Origin: a virus
Length of the DNA: 64,000 bases
IMG/VR virus record: IMGVR_UViG_3300031823_000004
Span: 1-64,000 of that record
Strand: one strand, 5' to 3'
Position numbers and translations under genes: made by a program
Shown here: in pieces, positions 1 through 8,741 of the stretch
Layout: each line of letters begins with the position of its first letter
Position numbering within the stretch: position 1 is the first letter of the stretch
The notes under the pieces: model-generated
What the model was told of the DNA's origin: nothing
What the model saw: only the letters and a program-made list of their open reading frames with translations
Databases searched by the model: none

Positions 1-1
1 C

Positions 2-586
2 GGCATGGTCACCGAGGGGGCCCATCTGCCAGCCCTGGCCTACTATCTGCGCTGGACGATGTACCTCAAAACCGATCCGGACCTTGCGGATCTCAAAGCC
101 CGCGGCTATCCGTGGAAAGACGTCAGTGACCGGTATGCCGGGCACGAGGTTGTCGGTTTCCCGACCCGGCTGCCGATCGCCGAACTGATGGGCGATGCCG
201 TCACCCTTGCCGGTGAGGCCTCGATTGAGGACCAGTACAAATGGGTGCGTCTGCTGGAACGGTTCTGGCTGGGCGCACCGGCAGCAGGCAATCAGGTCAG
301 CTATACGCTGAAGTACGATGCGTCGAAAACGTCCTATCTCGACTTCATGGCGGCGGTGCTGGAGTGGCAGCCCAAGGTGCGCTGCTGCGCGGTGATGCCG
401 CAGGACGACTGGCGGGCATCGGAACGGCAATACGGCTACGTCCCGGAACAGCCGATCACGCGCGAGGAGTACGACGCGCTGATAGCGTCGATCGCCCAGC
501 CGGTTGCGCGCGAGGGGTATGACGCGGACGCTTTGGCGTGTGAGTCGGGCGCCTGTCCGGTCGAGCCGGACATAAACCGTCCGTAA
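2..586 (+). CDS. Class II (adenosylcobalamin-dependent) ribonucleoside-triphosphate reductase, C-terminal fragment
   Basis: The reading frame is open at the left window edge, so the ATG at 5 is probably internal and the catalytic barrel lies outside the window. The visible 193 residues match the C-terminal part of monomeric RTPR/NrdJ enzymes: a region reading NQVSYTLKYD, then PEQPITREEYDAL, and a tail with two cysteines five residues apart (C179 and C184, CESGAC). In this family such a tail pair shuttles reducing equivalents to the active site. The enzyme reduces ribonucleoside triphosphates to deoxyribonucleotides without oxygen dependence and would supply phage DNA synthesis. The assignment rests on recognition of the family C-terminus, because the active-site residues are not visible. 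Confidence 0.8.
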   Translation, partial: GMVTEGAHLPALAYYLRWTMYLKTDPDLADLKARGYPWKDVSDRYAGHEVVGFPTRLPIAELMGDAVTLAGEASIEDQYKWVRLLERFWLGAPAAGNQVSYTLKYDASKTSYLDFMAAVLEWQPKVRCCAVMPQDDWRASERQYGYVPEQPITREEYDALIASIAQPVAREGYDADALACESGACPVEPDINRP

Positions 587-596
587 AAAATAGCTG

Positions 597-625
597 TTGA
601 CTGCAACGGCACAACAAGCTATACA
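597..625 (+). promoter_or_regulatory. Sigma70-like promoter containing the 14-bp repeated element
   Basis: TTGACT (597-602), a 17-bp spacer and TATACA (620-625) form a near-consensus promoter. The spacer contains GCAACGGCACAACA (603-616), which recurs at two other promoter-like sites (10276-10289 inverted and 38595-38608). Expected transcription begins close to the tRNA-like gene that follows. Confidence 0.7.
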
Positions 626-632
626 CCGCCAT

Positions 633-706
633 GCCTAAGTAGCTCACCGGTAGAGCACCGCTGCGGAACATAGCGGGGGAAGGACGTTCGATTCGTCCCT
701 TGGGCA
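633..706 (+). tRNA. tRNA-like gene with an atypical anticodon arm
   Basis: A cloverleaf can be drawn. The acceptor stem is GCCTAAG (633-639) with CTTGGGC (699-705). The D arm is GCTC/GAGC (642-645, 653-656). The T arm is a perfect GGACG/CGTCC (682-686, 694-698) closing the canonical loop TTCGATT. The anticodon stem CCGCT/AGCGG (658-662, 672-676) closes a 9-nt loop, or a 7-nt loop CGGAACA if a G-T pair is added. The 7-nt version would read GAA (Phe) but lacks the conserved T33. CCA is not encoded (ACCT follows). It sits between a strong promoter and a terminator as its own unit. It may be a divergent tRNA or a tRNA-mimic RNA, and the anticodon is uncertain. Confidence 0.6.
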
Positions 707-760
707 CCTACCCCCTATCGCCGCGGCAAGGTTTGTCCTGTGCGGGGTAGGGGTCTTTTT
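707..760 (+). terminator. Rho-independent terminator after the tRNA-like gene
   Basis: CCTACCCC (707-714) pairs with GGGGTAGG (744-751), followed by a short GGT and CTTTTT (755-760). It begins at the 3' end of the tRNA-like sequence, making 597-760 a self-contained transcription unit. Confidence 0.7.
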
Positions 761-802
761 CCTCCCTGCGCCTCTGGGGTTCTATGGGGCCGGATAGAAC
801 GC

Positions 803-2941
803 ATGATCAGTCATGTCGGCCGTCGCGCTGTTGCAGCCAGGACGGTAGTTTCCAAGCCAAACGATCCAACTCCACCGCAAACCGGCTTCGGCCTGTTCAG
901 GGCGGCTGTCTCCGAACAGTGGCTGCGCATGAGCACGCGCGGGCTGTACCGCACCAAGGTGGACACGGACCTGCTGTGGAACACCTATCTGGCCAGCTTC
1001 CCGGCTGGCAGCAACCCGGTCTACCGGACGCGCACGGAGCACGACTGCGGCTGTTGCCGCCGGTTCATCCGGACAGTCGGCAGCGCGGTGACGGTCATCG
1101 ACGGCAAGCTGGTCAGCATCTGGGATACCGACATCGCAGGCGCTTACGGCACTGTCGCGGCTGCTATGTCCGCACTGGTCAAGTCGTATCCGATCGACAA
1201 CCGGCTCCTGCGTACCGAGGCGAAAGTCGGTACCGACAGGAGTTACGAAGGCGACGACGTTGCATCCCTGAAGACGTGGGAGCATTTCTGCGTTCACCTG
1301 CCCAACAGCCTGGTGTGCAACCGCAAGGACATCGGCAAGAAAATGTCGGTTGCACGTGCCCAGCATGACGTGCTCCTGCGTGCTCTGGCGGGCAGCCCAG
1401 CGGTTGGCGATACGCCAGCGTCAGCGCCGATCGGGCTGGATACGCTTGATTCCGTGCTGGAGATCATCGACCAGGGCTCGCTTTATCGCGGCAAAGAGCA
1501 TCGGCCTGCCGTCGACAAGTTCCGCGCCCTGAAGCGGGAGTTCGATCGTCTGCCGCCGGAAGACCGTGATGCTTTCGTGTGGTTCTGGATGGAAGACGTG
1601 CCGGGGTCCGTCACCATGATCCGCAACACGGCGATCGGCACACTGCTGGTCGATCTGGCCGAGGGCGAGGATCTGGAGTCGGCGGTCCGAAAGTTCGAAG
1701 TGTCGGTTATGGCGCCAGCAAACTACAAGCGGCCGACGGCGCTGGTGACCAAGGCGATGGCCGATCGTGCCAGGACGACAGTGCAGGAACTCGGCCTGAC
1801 GTCGGCACTCCAGCGCCGCTACGCCACCCTGGCGGACGTGTCGGTCAACAATGTGCTGTTTGCCGATCGCAGTGCGCGGAAGGCTATGGCTGGCGACGTG
1901 TTCAGCGAGATCGCAACGCCGTCCGCGGTAAAGCCCAAGGCGTTCGACAGGGTTGAAGAGATCGGCGTCGACAAGTTCCTGGCCGATGTCCTGCCGCGCG
2001 CCACGTCGCTGGAAATCCTGGTGGAAAACCGGCTCGCCGGTAATTTCGTCAGCCTGACCGCTCCGGTGGATGCCAAGGCTCCGCTGATGTTCAAATGGGG
2101 CAACGCGTTCTCGTGGTCCTATACGGGCGATCTGGCGGACTCGTCGGTGAAGCAGCGGGTGAAGCGCGCTGGTGGCATAGTCGACGCTGAACTGTGCTGC
2201 CGTCTGGGGTGGTTCAACACTGACGACCTGGACCTGCACATGACGGAGCAGGGCGGTTACGAACTCTACTACGGCACCAAGCACAGCACGTCGCCCAGTG
2301 GCGGCCGTCTGGACGTGGATATGAACATCGGCGGCGAGACGCGCGAGCCGGTCGAGAATATCTTTTACAGTAACGTCAACCGCATGCGGGAGGGTCTGTA
2401 CTCGCTATTCGTGCATTGCTTTACGCAACGCGACTCGAAGGACGTCGGTTTCGAGTGCGAGATCGACTTCAAGGGCAACGTGCGCCGTTTTGTCTATGAC
2501 AAGATGGTGCGCTGGCATGAGAAAATCGTCGTGGCCGACTTTCGCTACACGCGTGCCAACGGGATCGAGTACATCACGTCCCTGCCGTCCACGTCAGCGT
2601 CACGCAAGGTGTGGAACGTCGATACCGAGGCTTTCCACCGGGTCAACGTGGTCATGCTGTCGCCGAACCACTGGGATGGAGAGCGCGGTGTCGGCAACCG
2701 GCACACGTTTTTCATGCTGGCGGACTGCCTGAACGACGGCACGGCCAGGGGGTTCTATAACGAGAACCTGCGGCCGGAACTCGATCAGCACCGCAAGGCG
2801 CTCGAAATGGTCGGCTCCAGGATGCGTACGGAAGAGTCACAGGATCAGTTGTCCGGCCTGGGCTTTTCCGACACGCAGCGCAACCATATCGTCGTTCGCG
2901 TCACCGGTGCGGTGACGAGGACACTGCGGGTTGCGTTCTGA
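803..2941 (+). CDS. Large conserved phage protein of unknown function
   Basis: A 712-residue protein of a type repeatedly found in large tailed phages, with no assigned function that I can name. The N-terminal part carries a cysteine-rich stretch, EHDCGCCRRFIR, after a KVDTDLLWNTYLASFP-like segment that looks conserved. The C-terminal half includes LGWFNTDDLDLHM and YYGTKHSTSPSGGRLDVDMN, which resemble a beta-sandwich module. The start is uncertain: ATG 803 has only a weak ribosome site and ATG 929 would begin just before the conserved N-terminal segment. The next gene overlaps its stop by one base, so the two are probably co-translated. It lies in the replication/metabolism block, so a role there is more likely than a structural one, but this is inference. 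Confidence 0.75.
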   Translation: MISHVGRRAVAARTVVSKPNDPTPPQTGFGLFRAAVSEQWLRMSTRGLYRTKVDTDLLWNTYLASFPAGSNPVYRTRTEHDCGCCRRFIRTVGSAVTVIDGKLVSIWDTDIAGAYGTVAAAMSALVKSYPIDNRLLRTEAKVGTDRSYEGDDVASLKTWEHFCVHLPNSLVCNRKDIGKKMSVARAQHDVLLRALAGSPAVGDTPASAPIGLDTLDSVLEIIDQGSLYRGKEHRPAVDKFRALKREFDRLPPEDRDAFVWFWMEDVPGSVTMIRNTAIGTLLVDLAEGEDLESAVRKFEVSVMAPANYKRPTALVTKAMADRARTTVQELGLTSALQRRYATLADVSVNNVLFADRSARKAMAGDVFSEIATPSAVKPKAFDRVEEIGVDKFLADVLPRATSLEILVENRLAGNFVSLTAPVDAKAPLMFKWGNAFSWSYTGDLADSSVKQRVKRAGGIVDAELCCRLGWFNTDDLDLHMTEQGGYELYYGTKHSTSPSGGRLDVDMNIGGETREPVENIFYSNVNRMREGLYSLFVHCFTQRDSKDVGFECEIDFKGNVRRFVYDKMVRWHEKIVVADFRYTRANGIEYITSLPSTSASRKVWNVDTEAFHRVNVVMLSPNHWDGERGVGNRHTFFMLADCLNDGTARGFYNENLRPELDQHRKALEMVGSRMRTEESQDQLSGLGFSDTQRNHIVVRVTGAVTRTLRVAF

Positions 2942-3258
2942 TGGCTCGCGTTGGGATACCGGAGGATCTGGAACACGACCCGTCGTACGAGCGGCAGCGG
3001 TTGGTGGCCAGGTATCTTCTCGGGATCGCTCTTAACCGGCTGCCGCGGGAGCGCCCAGCGCGAAGACTGTTTGAACGGGCGCAACCGCCGACGCGTGATG
3101 AACTGATAGCTGTCGCTTTGCGGGAGGGGATTGTCGAGTACACACCCTGGCATCACGCGCCGTGCTGTCCGTCCAACGACTGGTCGCACGCAATGCTTCC
3201 GGAAGGCCCTTGTAACTGCGGTGCTGAATACCGCAAACATCGACTGAAAGATCGATAA
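2941..3258 (+). CDS. Small hypothetical protein with Cys/His cluster
   Basis: 105 residues whose ATG shares its first base with the previous stop (TGATG). The C-terminal third has CC...H...CNCG (HHAPCCPSNDWSHAMLPEGP region followed by CNCG), which could hold a metal ion. The N-terminal half is arginine-rich (LNRLPRERPARRLFERAQPP). No family is recognised. Tight coupling suggests it is expressed with the large upstream protein. Confidence 0.65.
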   Translation: MARVGIPEDLEHDPSYERQRLVARYLLGIALNRLPRERPARRLFERAQPPTRDELIAVALREGIVEYTPWHHAPCCPSNDWSHAMLPEGPCNCGAEYRKHRLKDR

Positions 3259-3277
3259 CCCAGAAAGGAACACCACT

Positions 3278-3670
3278 ATGTCTGAAATGTTCGAAGAGGC
3301 TACCCGTCTGCATCTGCGCTTTCTGACCGCGAGCGGATCGCTGTCTGTCGAAGACCTGTGGGATCTTCCGCTGAAGCGTCCTTCGCATACGGACCTGAAT
3401 ACGGTGGCCCGTACGCTGGACCAGCAACTGAAGCGCGATACGGTCTCGTTTGTTGACGATGACGACAAGATTGACCCGCGTCAGCAACTGGCTTTCGAGA
3501 TCGTGAAGCATGTCATTGCGGTGAAAAAGGCCGAACAGAAGGCAGCTTTGGAAGCCCGCGACAAGGCGGCGATGAAGCAGAAGCTGCGCGCGGTGCTTGC
3601 CCGCAAGCAGGACGAAAAGCTGGAAAGCATGTCCGCCGAGGATATCGAGGCGGCTATCGCTGCGCTGTGA
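3278..3670 (+). CDS. Hypothetical protein upstream of the helicase
   Basis: 130 residues, preceded by AGAAAGGA about eight bases before the ATG. The sequence is charged and helical, with a likely coiled coil in the second half (VKKAEQKAALEARDKAAMKQ). It ends in a four-base overlap with the helicase GTG start, so the two are translationally coupled. The pairing suggests an accessory to the helicase, but no domain supports that directly. Confidence 0.75.
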   Translation: MSEMFEEATRLHLRFLTASGSLSVEDLWDLPLKRPSHTDLNTVARTLDQQLKRDTVSFVDDDDKIDPRQQLAFEIVKHVIAVKKAEQKAALEARDKAAMKQKLRAVLARKQDEKLESMSAEDIEAAIAAL

Positions 3671-4986
3671 CAGCGACAGACTACCGGCACCAGGAGACGG
3701 CGGCGGCGTTCCTTTCGGAGCGCCGTTTTGCCTATCTGGCCGATGAACCGGGCTTGGGCAAAACCCGGTCCGTTGTCCTGGCGGCCGATCGCCTGAAGAT
3801 CCGGCGCATCCTGGTGGCATGTCCAGGCGCTGTCCGGCGTGTCTGGGAAGCCGAGTTTGAACTGTGGCAGTCGATCGACCGGCAGATTGTGGTCGAGGAA
3901 GGCCGCCTGTCCGTGCCGCCGGGACGCTACGTGACGACCGTCGTCTCGCATGCAGCGCTAAGCCATCCGACGTCGATGGCGTACCTCTGTGCTGGCGCAC
4001 CGTATGACCTGCTGGTCGTTGACGAGGCGCACGAGTACCGGCGTTTCGATGCGGCGCGCACCAAGCTGCTGTTTGGCGCAGGCGGCCTCGCCGGGCTGGC
4101 CAGCCGCGTCTGGCTGGTGTCCGGCACGCCGGTGATCAATTCGGCAGGCGATCTCTACCCCCTGGTGTACGGCGCTCTGCGCTCGCCTATCGGGTGGATG
4201 GACTTTTGCTCGCATTACTGCGAGATGCGGCCCGACACCTTTTCCGGCGTCAAGCCGGTCGGCGTGCGCAACACGGCGGAACTCGCCGACGGGCTGCGGC
4301 CGCATCTGCTGCGGCGTACGATCGCCTCGCTTGGGATCAAGCTGCCGCCGCTGACGATCGAGCGCAGTGTCCTGCCGGTGAACCCGGTCGAAGTAGCCCA
4401 GGCGATGGCCGGGCTGGAGGACTGGACACCGCAACGCCTGGTGCTGGCGCTGGCCGATACGGACGAGTTGCGCGATGCGGCGATAGCCCGGGTGCGGCGC
4501 GCTCTGGGCATCGCCAAGGCACCGGCTGCGGCTGCGTATATCGAGTGGCTGCTGCATCTGGGCGAGGGGCCCGTCGTGGCGTTTTTCCAGCACACGGACG
4601 TCAGGAAAGAGGTGTACGCCCGGCTGCACTGGGTCGGCCGGCGCGTGTCCTGGATCGACGGCACAGTAACCAAGATACAGTTGCAGGCGGCGCAGGATTG
4701 GTTCCGCGCCGGACGGCTCGACGTGCTGTTGGTGCAAACCCAGGCTGGCGGCCAGGGGCTGACGCTGACCCGGTCGCACCGCGGAGTGATGATCGAACTG
4801 CCGTGGACGTCAACCGCAGTGGAACAGGCAGTGAAAAGGATCCACCGGATATCCCAGACAGTCGCCTGTGCCGCCGACATATTGCTCGCGAAAGACTGCT
4901 GGCTCGACGACGTGCTGGCGATGGTGGTGGAGCGAAAGCGGCGCGCTGGCGACGAATTGCTGGCACTGCTAACTTCTAATGCCTAG
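3667..4986 (+). CDS. SNF2-like (superfamily 2) DNA helicase/ATPase
   Basis: 439 residues from a GTG start overlapping the previous stop. Motif I is DEPGLGKT (residues 26-33), motif II is DEAH (119-122, in LLVVDEAHEYRR), motif III is SGTP (152-155), and the C-terminal motif VI reads QAVKRIHRIS near residue 390. The order and spacing fit compact phage SWI2/SNF2 ATPases, which translocate on double-stranded DNA in replication, recombination or repair. No nuclease or chromatin-binding domain is visible. Its place beside a DUF2800 nuclease and a ssDNA-binding protein suggests a DNA replication or recombination role. Confidence 0.93.
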   Translation: MTATDYRHQETAAAFLSERRFAYLADEPGLGKTRSVVLAADRLKIRRILVACPGAVRRVWEAEFELWQSIDRQIVVEEGRLSVPPGRYVTTVVSHAALSHPTSMAYLCAGAPYDLLVVDEAHEYRRFDAARTKLLFGAGGLAGLASRVWLVSGTPVINSAGDLYPLVYGALRSPIGWMDFCSHYCEMRPDTFSGVKPVGVRNTAELADGLRPHLLRRTIASLGIKLPPLTIERSVLPVNPVEVAQAMAGLEDWTPQRLVLALADTDELRDAAIARVRRALGIAKAPAAAAYIEWLLHLGEGPVVAFFQHTDVRKEVYARLHWVGRRVSWIDGTVTKIQLQAAQDWFRAGRLDVLLVQTQAGGQGLTLTRSHRGVMIELPWTSTAVEQAVKRIHRISQTVACAADILLAKDCWLDDVLAMVVERKRRAGDELLALLTSNA

Positions 4987-5075
4987 CGACACATTTTCAT
5001 CTTGCGCGGCATTGCACCGGGATGTAGCGTGCCCTCTCCGACCTGATCCAGACACCTGAAAGGACTCGACCGGCT

Positions 5076-5864
5076 ATGAAACTTACTGTGGAAGTCAACC
5101 TTCAGTCCGACGTGAACATGATCGCTGTGCAGGAGTGGCTGAACTGGGGCCGTCGGCTGGACGCGGGGCTTCCGGTGACCATCACCGAAACGACAAGCGT
5201 TGGCGACTTATCGCACACCCAGTCGGTGCATTACGGCCAGTCGCAATCAAATCAGGAAGATACGGGAAACACCGGCGGTGACGAGACCGGTGGCGAGGTG
5301 CATCCGTCCGGCGGCGCCGTGCCGCCCGGGATGACCGCGCCTGGTGCCGATGCCGCTGCTGCTGCTGCTGCTGCTGCCACCAGGCCGAAACGCGGCCGCA
5401 GGCCATCGGCAGCCACCGCGGCGGCACAGGCAGCCGCAACCGGTGGCGGCAACGGTGCGACACCGCCAGCGGCGGCAGCGCCCACCATGCAGGCGTCACC
5501 CCCGCCGCAAGGCTTCGCAGTACCCCCCGGTATGGCCGTGCCGCCCGGCATGGGCCAGCCGCAGCCCCAGCCGCAGGCACAACCGCAGCCGCAGATGCAG
5601 GCGGCGATGCCCAACCCTGGCGCAGCCCAGCCGGACCCGAACGGCGGCATGGCGCTGGAGGACTTCCGGGCCGAGGCGCTGAAGGTCTGGAATACGGCGA
5701 AGAACGTCAACAAGCCGAACGCTTATGCCTTCAACATGGCGCGGCGGGAAGGCACGTGGCCGGACGGTTCGCTGAAGCAGTGGCACACCATGTCGCTCGA
5801 CGAGGTGCCAGCCACGGAGCGGCAAAAGCTGCTGGACTATTGCATGTACGAATTGCAGCGGTGA
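5076..5864 (+). CDS. Proline/glutamine/alanine-rich hypothetical protein
   Basis: 262 residues with three parts. There is a folded N-terminus of about 55 residues. A long low-complexity linker follows, with a run of alanines, a basic patch RPKRGRRPS and repeated PPGM and PQPQ motifs. The C-terminal domain has about 75 residues (FRAEALKVWNTAKNVNKPNAY onwards). The start has AAAGGA upstream. The C-terminal segment resembles a small globular module, but I do not recognise its family. The basic linker and position in the replication block would fit a DNA-binding accessory protein, which is only inference. Confidence 0.8.
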   Translation: MKLTVEVNLQSDVNMIAVQEWLNWGRRLDAGLPVTITETTSVGDLSHTQSVHYGQSQSNQEDTGNTGGDETGGEVHPSGGAVPPGMTAPGADAAAAAAAAATRPKRGRRPSAATAAAQAAATGGGNGATPPAAAAPTMQASPPPQGFAVPPGMAVPPGMGQPQPQPQAQPQPQMQAAMPNPGAAQPDPNGGMALEDFRAEALKVWNTAKNVNKPNAYAFNMARREGTWPDGSLKQWHTMSLDEVPATERQKLLDYCMYELQR

Positions 5865-5968
5865 GCAAGCCTTGCCGCTGGTGGTGGAGGTGGTTTTGCC
5901 GGGCACCCCATAGCCCGGTTTACCACTCCTGGCAGTGCAGCAACTGCAAGCGAATCACTTGTGACTAG
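5861..5968 (+). CDS. Tiny Trp/Cys-rich zinc-ribbon-like protein
   Basis: A 35-residue ORF starting with GTG that overlaps the upstream TGA (GTGA). It reads MSKPCRWWWRWFCR, then ends in CSNCKRITCD. Two CxxC-type cysteine groups could bind zinc. The overlap and a composition typical of very small phage proteins support it as a gene. Function is unknown. Confidence 0.6.
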   Translation: MSKPCRWWWRWFCRAPHSPVYHSWQCSNCKRITCD

Positions 5969-5980
5969 GGGCGATAAAAG

Positions 5981-6256
5981 GTGACCCCTGAAGACCGTAC
6001 ACTGTTCCACGAGTTGCTGCTTGTCGAACGAGACGCCATGAAATCTGTTATCAGGGCATGGCGTTTCGATCGGCGCAGCGACGCGGTTACATTCGTACGG
6101 GACAAGCAGAAACAGCTAGACCGGGTGAACAGCGCGCTGAAACGGCTGGCGCTTGCTGTCGAGTTCGGCGACGAGCGACCGCCGCCAGCTTATAGCAAGC
6201 ATTTTGTGGCTTGGCTTAAGTGCTGCATAGTGGGAAACAGAGGGAAGGAAAGCTGA
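5981..6256 (+). CDS. Hypothetical protein
   Basis: 91 residues from a GTG start behind an A/G-rich leader. The middle part is strongly helical and charged ([29 protein letters not shown]), consistent with a short coiled coil. Its stop overlaps the ATG of the HAD gene (TGATG), indicating coupled translation. No family recognised. Confidence 0.7.
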   Translation: MTPEDRTLFHELLLVERDAMKSVIRAWRFDRRSDAVTFVRDKQKQLDRVNSALKRLALAVEFGDERPPPAYSKHFVAWLKCCIVGNRGKES

Positions 6257-7272
6257 TGACCAAGCCCATCATCTGCATTGATTTTGATGGCGTGATACAC
6301 TCGTACGAAAAAGGATGGCACGACGGCGTCATTTACGGCACGGTCGTTCCCGGCTTTTTCGAATGGATCGAGCGTGCCAGGGATCACTTCAGGCTGATGG
6401 TCTACTCGTCGCGGTCGAAGACAGAGGACGGCGTCATGTCCATGTCCCTCTGGCTGCACCGCCAGCGCAATGCCTGGATCAAGGCGGGCGGCCAGCGCAA
6501 TCCGACTGAACCGCTTGAACTGGAATTTGCGCACGAGAAACCGGCAGCCTTCCTGACGATCGACGACCGCGGCCTCCAGTTCCGCGGCGACTGGTCGGCG
6601 TGGTGGATCGAGCCGGACGTGCTGCTGAAGTTCAAGCCGTGGAACGTCGATGGGCACGAAAGTCGCTGCGATCCGCGGCCGTGGTCGGATCGCGCGCTGG
6701 ACAAGCTGGCCGAATTTCGCGCACTGCTGATCGAAGCGCCAGCGGATGGCGATTTGTCTGTTGCGAATGAGCTATACGTTTTGCATCGCAACGCTGTATC
6801 TCGCGCACACGGACTGTCGGAAGGCTATACGCCGAGGACATTCCGCGAAGCGCTAGCGGATGTCATCAACACGTACAATATGGAAAACGGCAGTAATACG
6901 CCTGATTTCATCCTGGCCACGTACCTTAACCACTGTTTAACCGGGTTCGACGCAACCGTAGCAGCGCGCGACAAATGGTACGAGCAGCACCGCAAAGAGG
7001 ACATCGCATTATCCGTCGACAAGGATCTGCTTGACGCGACGCTGAAGGTGTTCGGCGGCTCCCCGGCTGCACCGCCGACCACGGAGCGGGACGAGCAACT
7101 GCGTAAGGCGTTGTCTGTTGCACTGGGCATGCTGCATCAGCATGAACCGCCTGACAGCCGCGCTGTATCCAGCGAGTTCGTGGCGCTCGCCGCAGTCGAG
7201 TGCGGTATCGACAACGGCGCCTCACGGGCTGTTATCGACGCGGCATTCGACAAGATGAAAGAGCGTAAATGA
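6256..7272 (+). CDS. HAD-superfamily hydrolase with a C-terminal extension
   Basis: 338 residues starting at the ATG behind GGAAGGAAAG; an upstream in-frame ATG at 6220 lies inside the previous gene and is less likely. Motif I is DFDGV with nucleophile D9 and acid/base D11, motif II is the serine pair SSR near 51-53, and motif III is TIDDRG with D103/D104. These indicate a metal-dependent phosphatase resembling the 3'-phosphatase side of polynucleotide kinases. From about residue 150 an unrelated extension follows ([18 protein letters not shown] region). The likely role is removal of phosphate from nucleotides or DNA ends. The substrate cannot be read from the sequence. Confidence 0.82.
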   Translation: MTKPIICIDFDGVIHSYEKGWHDGVIYGTVVPGFFEWIERARDHFRLMVYSSRSKTEDGVMSMSLWLHRQRNAWIKAGGQRNPTEPLELEFAHEKPAAFLTIDDRGLQFRGDWSAWWIEPDVLLKFKPWNVDGHESRCDPRPWSDRALDKLAEFRALLIEAPADGDLSVANELYVLHRNAVSRAHGLSEGYTPRTFREALADVINTYNMENGSNTPDFILATYLNHCLTGFDATVAARDKWYEQHRKEDIALSVDKDLLDATLKVFGGSPAAPPTTERDEQLRKALSVALGMLHQHEPPDSRAVSSEFVALAAVECGIDNGASRAVIDAAFDKMKERK

Positions 7273-8675
7273 ACCCGATTCAGCAAAAGGTGTTCGCCGA
7301 CCTGATCGCCACGCTTCCAGTCGACCGGTTCGGCAACCGGGATGCGCTGTTCCGGCCATCGTCGATCGACCGCGTCATCGGTTGTGTGGGCTCGACCGCC
7401 CTGTGCGCCAGGATCCCGAAAGTACCCCAGCGCAGCACGCCGGCACAACTGGAGGGCAGTGCGGCACACAAAATGGCCGAAGAGGCGCTGAAGGGTATCC
7501 GCCAGCCGGTAGAGTACGCGGACCGGCAGATACGACTGAACGACATTGACGGATGGTTCGTCGACGAAGAAATGGTAAATGGTGTTGAGGCCTATGTTGC
7601 CGAAGTGTACGACGGCATGGAGCCAGGTGCGGAATTGTTTGTCGAAGAAAAGCTGTCGCTTGCCCAACTCGATCCGTCCGATCCACTGTTTGGGGAGAAC
7701 CGCGGCACCGGCGATGCGGTTATCCTGAACCGGAAGCGGCGCCGGGTTTCGATCAAGGATCTCAAGTACGGCAAAGGTGTGATGGTGCCGGGCGACGCGC
7801 CGCAGTTGAAAAACTATGCGCTGCTGGCGCTGGTGCGGTTTGGCTTCGACTGGGATGAAGTGGAGACCTGTGTCGTCCAGCCGCGCGCCTTCCGTGAAGC
7901 TGAACGCGTGAAGTCCGTCATATTCCATCCGATGGACCTGATGAACGAGTTCCTGCCGCTCCTGGCAGGCGCCATGCACGCGGCACTCAATCCCAACGCA
8001 CCACTGACACCCAGCGAGAAAAACTGCATGTGGTGCCCGGCAAGAGACCTGTGCCCAGCGGTGCGGGATCAGGCGCTGCATCTGGCTCGCGACGCTTTCG
8101 CGCATGCAGCCACGCATACCGCGTCGTCGCCGCAGGTCGTCACGCCCGCCGTCATGGTCGGCACCGTGGAAAACCCCAATCCGAAAGCCACCGGGAATGC
8201 AGCCGTGCTGCCGTCACCGCTCGCGCTCGACCCGGCCGACATCGCCACCTTGCTCGACCGGTTCGACACTTACGACATGTTCGTCAAGGCAGTGAAAGCC
8301 AGGGCAGCACAGATGCTGCAAGCCGGGATCAATATCCCGGGCTGGACGATGGAGTCGCGCGCCGGTAACCGCCGGTACAAGACGTTCGACACGATCCCGG
8401 ACGTGTTCCAGGCGCTGGGGGCGAAGGCGCCCGACATCCAAAGCCTGCTGCGTGCTCTTGGGGTGCAGACAGCGGAGATGTTCACCGATCCAAAAATCAA
8501 GTCACCGGCGCAGATCGAGAAACTGATCAAGAAAAAGGAATTGCGCGGGCTGATCGAGGAATTGGTCGAGCGTCCGATGGGCGAGCCACAGTTAATGCGT
8601 GCCGATCCAAATTCGACAAGACAACCCTTGCAACCCGCGCTCGGACCGTACAAAATAGGTCAGCCGAACGCATAG
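7269..8675 (+). CDS. DUF2800-type PD-(D/E)XK nuclease (Cas4/RecB-like)
   Basis: 468 residues, ATGA overlap with the HAD gene. The N-terminal HKMAEEAL helix, GTGDAVILN followed by [11 protein letters not shown], and the late cysteine cluster [10 protein letters not shown] match phage DUF2800 proteins. These are RecB/Cas4-like nucleases in which cysteines hold an iron-sulfur cluster and the acidic/lysine residues form the PD-(D/E)XK site. DUF2800 genes are typically followed by DUF2815 ssDNA-binding proteins, as here. Together they probably process ends during phage recombination or replication. The C-terminus from about residue 300 is an added domain of unknown role. Confidence 0.88.
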   Translation: MNPIQQKVFADLIATLPVDRFGNRDALFRPSSIDRVIGCVGSTALCARIPKVPQRSTPAQLEGSAAHKMAEEALKGIRQPVEYADRQIRLNDIDGWFVDEEMVNGVEAYVAEVYDGMEPGAELFVEEKLSLAQLDPSDPLFGENRGTGDAVILNRKRRRVSIKDLKYGKGVMVPGDAPQLKNYALLALVRFGFDWDEVETCVVQPRAFREAERVKSVIFHPMDLMNEFLPLLAGAMHAALNPNAPLTPSEKNCMWCPARDLCPAVRDQALHLARDAFAHAATHTASSPQVVTPAVMVGTVENPNPKATGNAAVLPSPLALDPADIATLLDRFDTYDMFVKAVKARAAQMLQAGINIPGWTMESRAGNRRYKTFDTIPDVFQALGAKAPDIQSLLRALGVQTAEMFTDPKIKSPAQIEKLIKKKELRGLIEELVERPMGEPQLMRADPNSTRQPLQPALGPYKIGQPNA

Positions 8676-8741
8676 TGAGGCATCCGAACATAACCGAACG
8701 TACCTGATACCACAACCGACCACACCCGAAAGAACAGCCAC

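Noticed and set aside
1421-2284. Long antisense ORF under the first large plus-strand gene
   Set aside because: GC-rich coding DNA often leaves a frame open on the opposite strand; its composition (His/Arg/Gln) is typical of shadow translation and there is no motif or start signal.
4987-5075. Possible weak promoter TTGCGC with TAGCGT in the gap before 5076
   Set aside because: The -10 matches the consensus poorly and there is no supporting structure; not reported as a feature.
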